Shown here in pieces: positions 12,881 to 13,240 of a DNA stretch of 13,240 bases. Position numbers and translations under genes: made by a program. Position 1 is the first letter of the stretch, and each line of letters begins with the position of its first letter. The notes below the pieces were generated by a model. That model did not search any database, had not been told where the DNA came from, and worked only from the letters and a program-made list of their open reading frames with translations. This DNA comes from Alphaproteobacteria bacterium (GTDB lineage Bacteria > Pseudomonadota > Alphaproteobacteria > Rickettsiales > UBA6187). The stretch is taken from the NCBI GenBank assembly GCA_024280585.1, contig JAJRPW010000156.1, forward strand, positions 1-13,240. Reading direction: 5' to 3'.

Positions 12881-13240
12881 TTAAAGGTTGTTGTCCCTGA
12901 TTTCACTAGAAGATGCGGGGTGCTTTTTTATGTCTATAAAGTGCCATGACGGGAGTTTGCCTGACATTAAATCACTTGCGAATTCCACTTTTGAGTCAAT
13001 AAATTTTTTTGCAAAACAGCAGCTTAAAGCCTTTTTCTTGTAGCCATCCCGATCGAAAATCGCGAGTGGCAGCATGTGGGCTATATCTTCCCAGCTCTTC
13101 CATTTATCAAATTGCACGAGGTTATCCGCGCCCATCAGCCACACAAAATTATAATCGGAGAATTGCTGTTTTAATGCTTTTATAGTATCGCAGCTATAGG
13201 TCGTGCCCAGTTCATTTTCAAGTGCACTGACCTTGATTTC
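12881..13240 (-). CDS. nadD: Nicotinate-nucleotide adenylyltransferase, N-terminus outside window
   Basis: The 119 visible codons run in from the right edge and end in TAA at 12881. They begin in the middle of the protein with SALENELGTTYSCDTIKAL, then FVWLMGADNLVQFDKWKSWE, the NadD substrate region, and end with HPASSSEIR, the family's C-terminal nucleotide-binding motif (usually SSTxIR). The N-terminal part with the GxFDPxHxGH motif is beyond the window. NadD transfers AMP to nicotinate mononucleotide in NAD synthesis. A Met codon at 13144 is internal, not the start. The gene precedes rsfS on the same strand. Confidence 0.95.
   Translation of the reverse strand, partial: EIKVSALENELGTTYSCDTIKALKQQFSDYNFVWLMGADNLVQFDKWKSWEDIAHMLPLAIFDRDGYKKKALSCCFAKKFIDSKVEFASDLMSGKLPSWHFIDIKKHPASSSEIRDNNL

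Overview
This window reads as chromosomal DNA of a moderately AT-rich alphaproteobacterium. Pointers to that group are a MetW-type methyltransferase, a comF gene directly followed by a Nit-type hydrolase, a BolA-like gene, and nadD, rsfS, proB and proA close together. These last four genes commonly form one cluster in alphaproteobacteria, but here they are in a different order. I cannot place the organism more precisely. There are no rRNA or tRNA genes, no CRISPR array and no transposase gene. One short palindromic element looks like a non-autonomous transposon (MITE).

Layout. (1) 1-2275, minus strand: metW > gloB > cytochrome b561 > yceI, a tight operon with two overlaps; yceI runs off the left edge. 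(2) 2293-2420: a palindromic MITE-like element immediately upstream of metW. (3) 2467-3684, minus: a membrane-anchored protein made almost entirely of pentapeptide repeats, with a possible promoter and operator in front. (4) 3779-4780, minus: a FabK / nitronate monooxygenase-family flavoprotein with a clear promoter and Shine-Dalgarno sequence. (5) 4890-6423, plus: comF and a Nit-family amidohydrolase, 4 bases apart. (6) 6468-6776, minus: an unrecognised acidic Gly/Pro/Asp-rich protein of 102 residues with a duplicated C-terminal motif. (7) 6959-11945, minus: proB > proA > mntA > hepT > dsbA-like > purD. Adjacent genes are separated by at most 7 bases or overlap by 4, so a MntA/HepT toxin-antitoxin pair sits inside a biosynthetic operon. 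(8) 11946-12171: the divergent control region of proB and bolA, with a symmetrical array of a 9-base motif. (9) 12172-12411, plus: BolA-like gene. (10) 12431-13240, minus: rsfS and a partial nadD.

Much of the content is housekeeping: proline synthesis (ProB, ProA), purine synthesis (PurD), NAD synthesis (NadD), ribosome silencing (RsfS), methylglyoxal detoxification (GloB) and periplasmic thiol oxidation (DsbA-like). The least explained items are the four-box dyad between proB and bolA, the MITE-like element before metW, the toxin-antitoxin pair fused into the pro-pur operon, the orphan acidic protein, and rsfS, which has a good Shine-Dalgarno sequence but no standard start codon after it. 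I see no convincing new multi-gene system.
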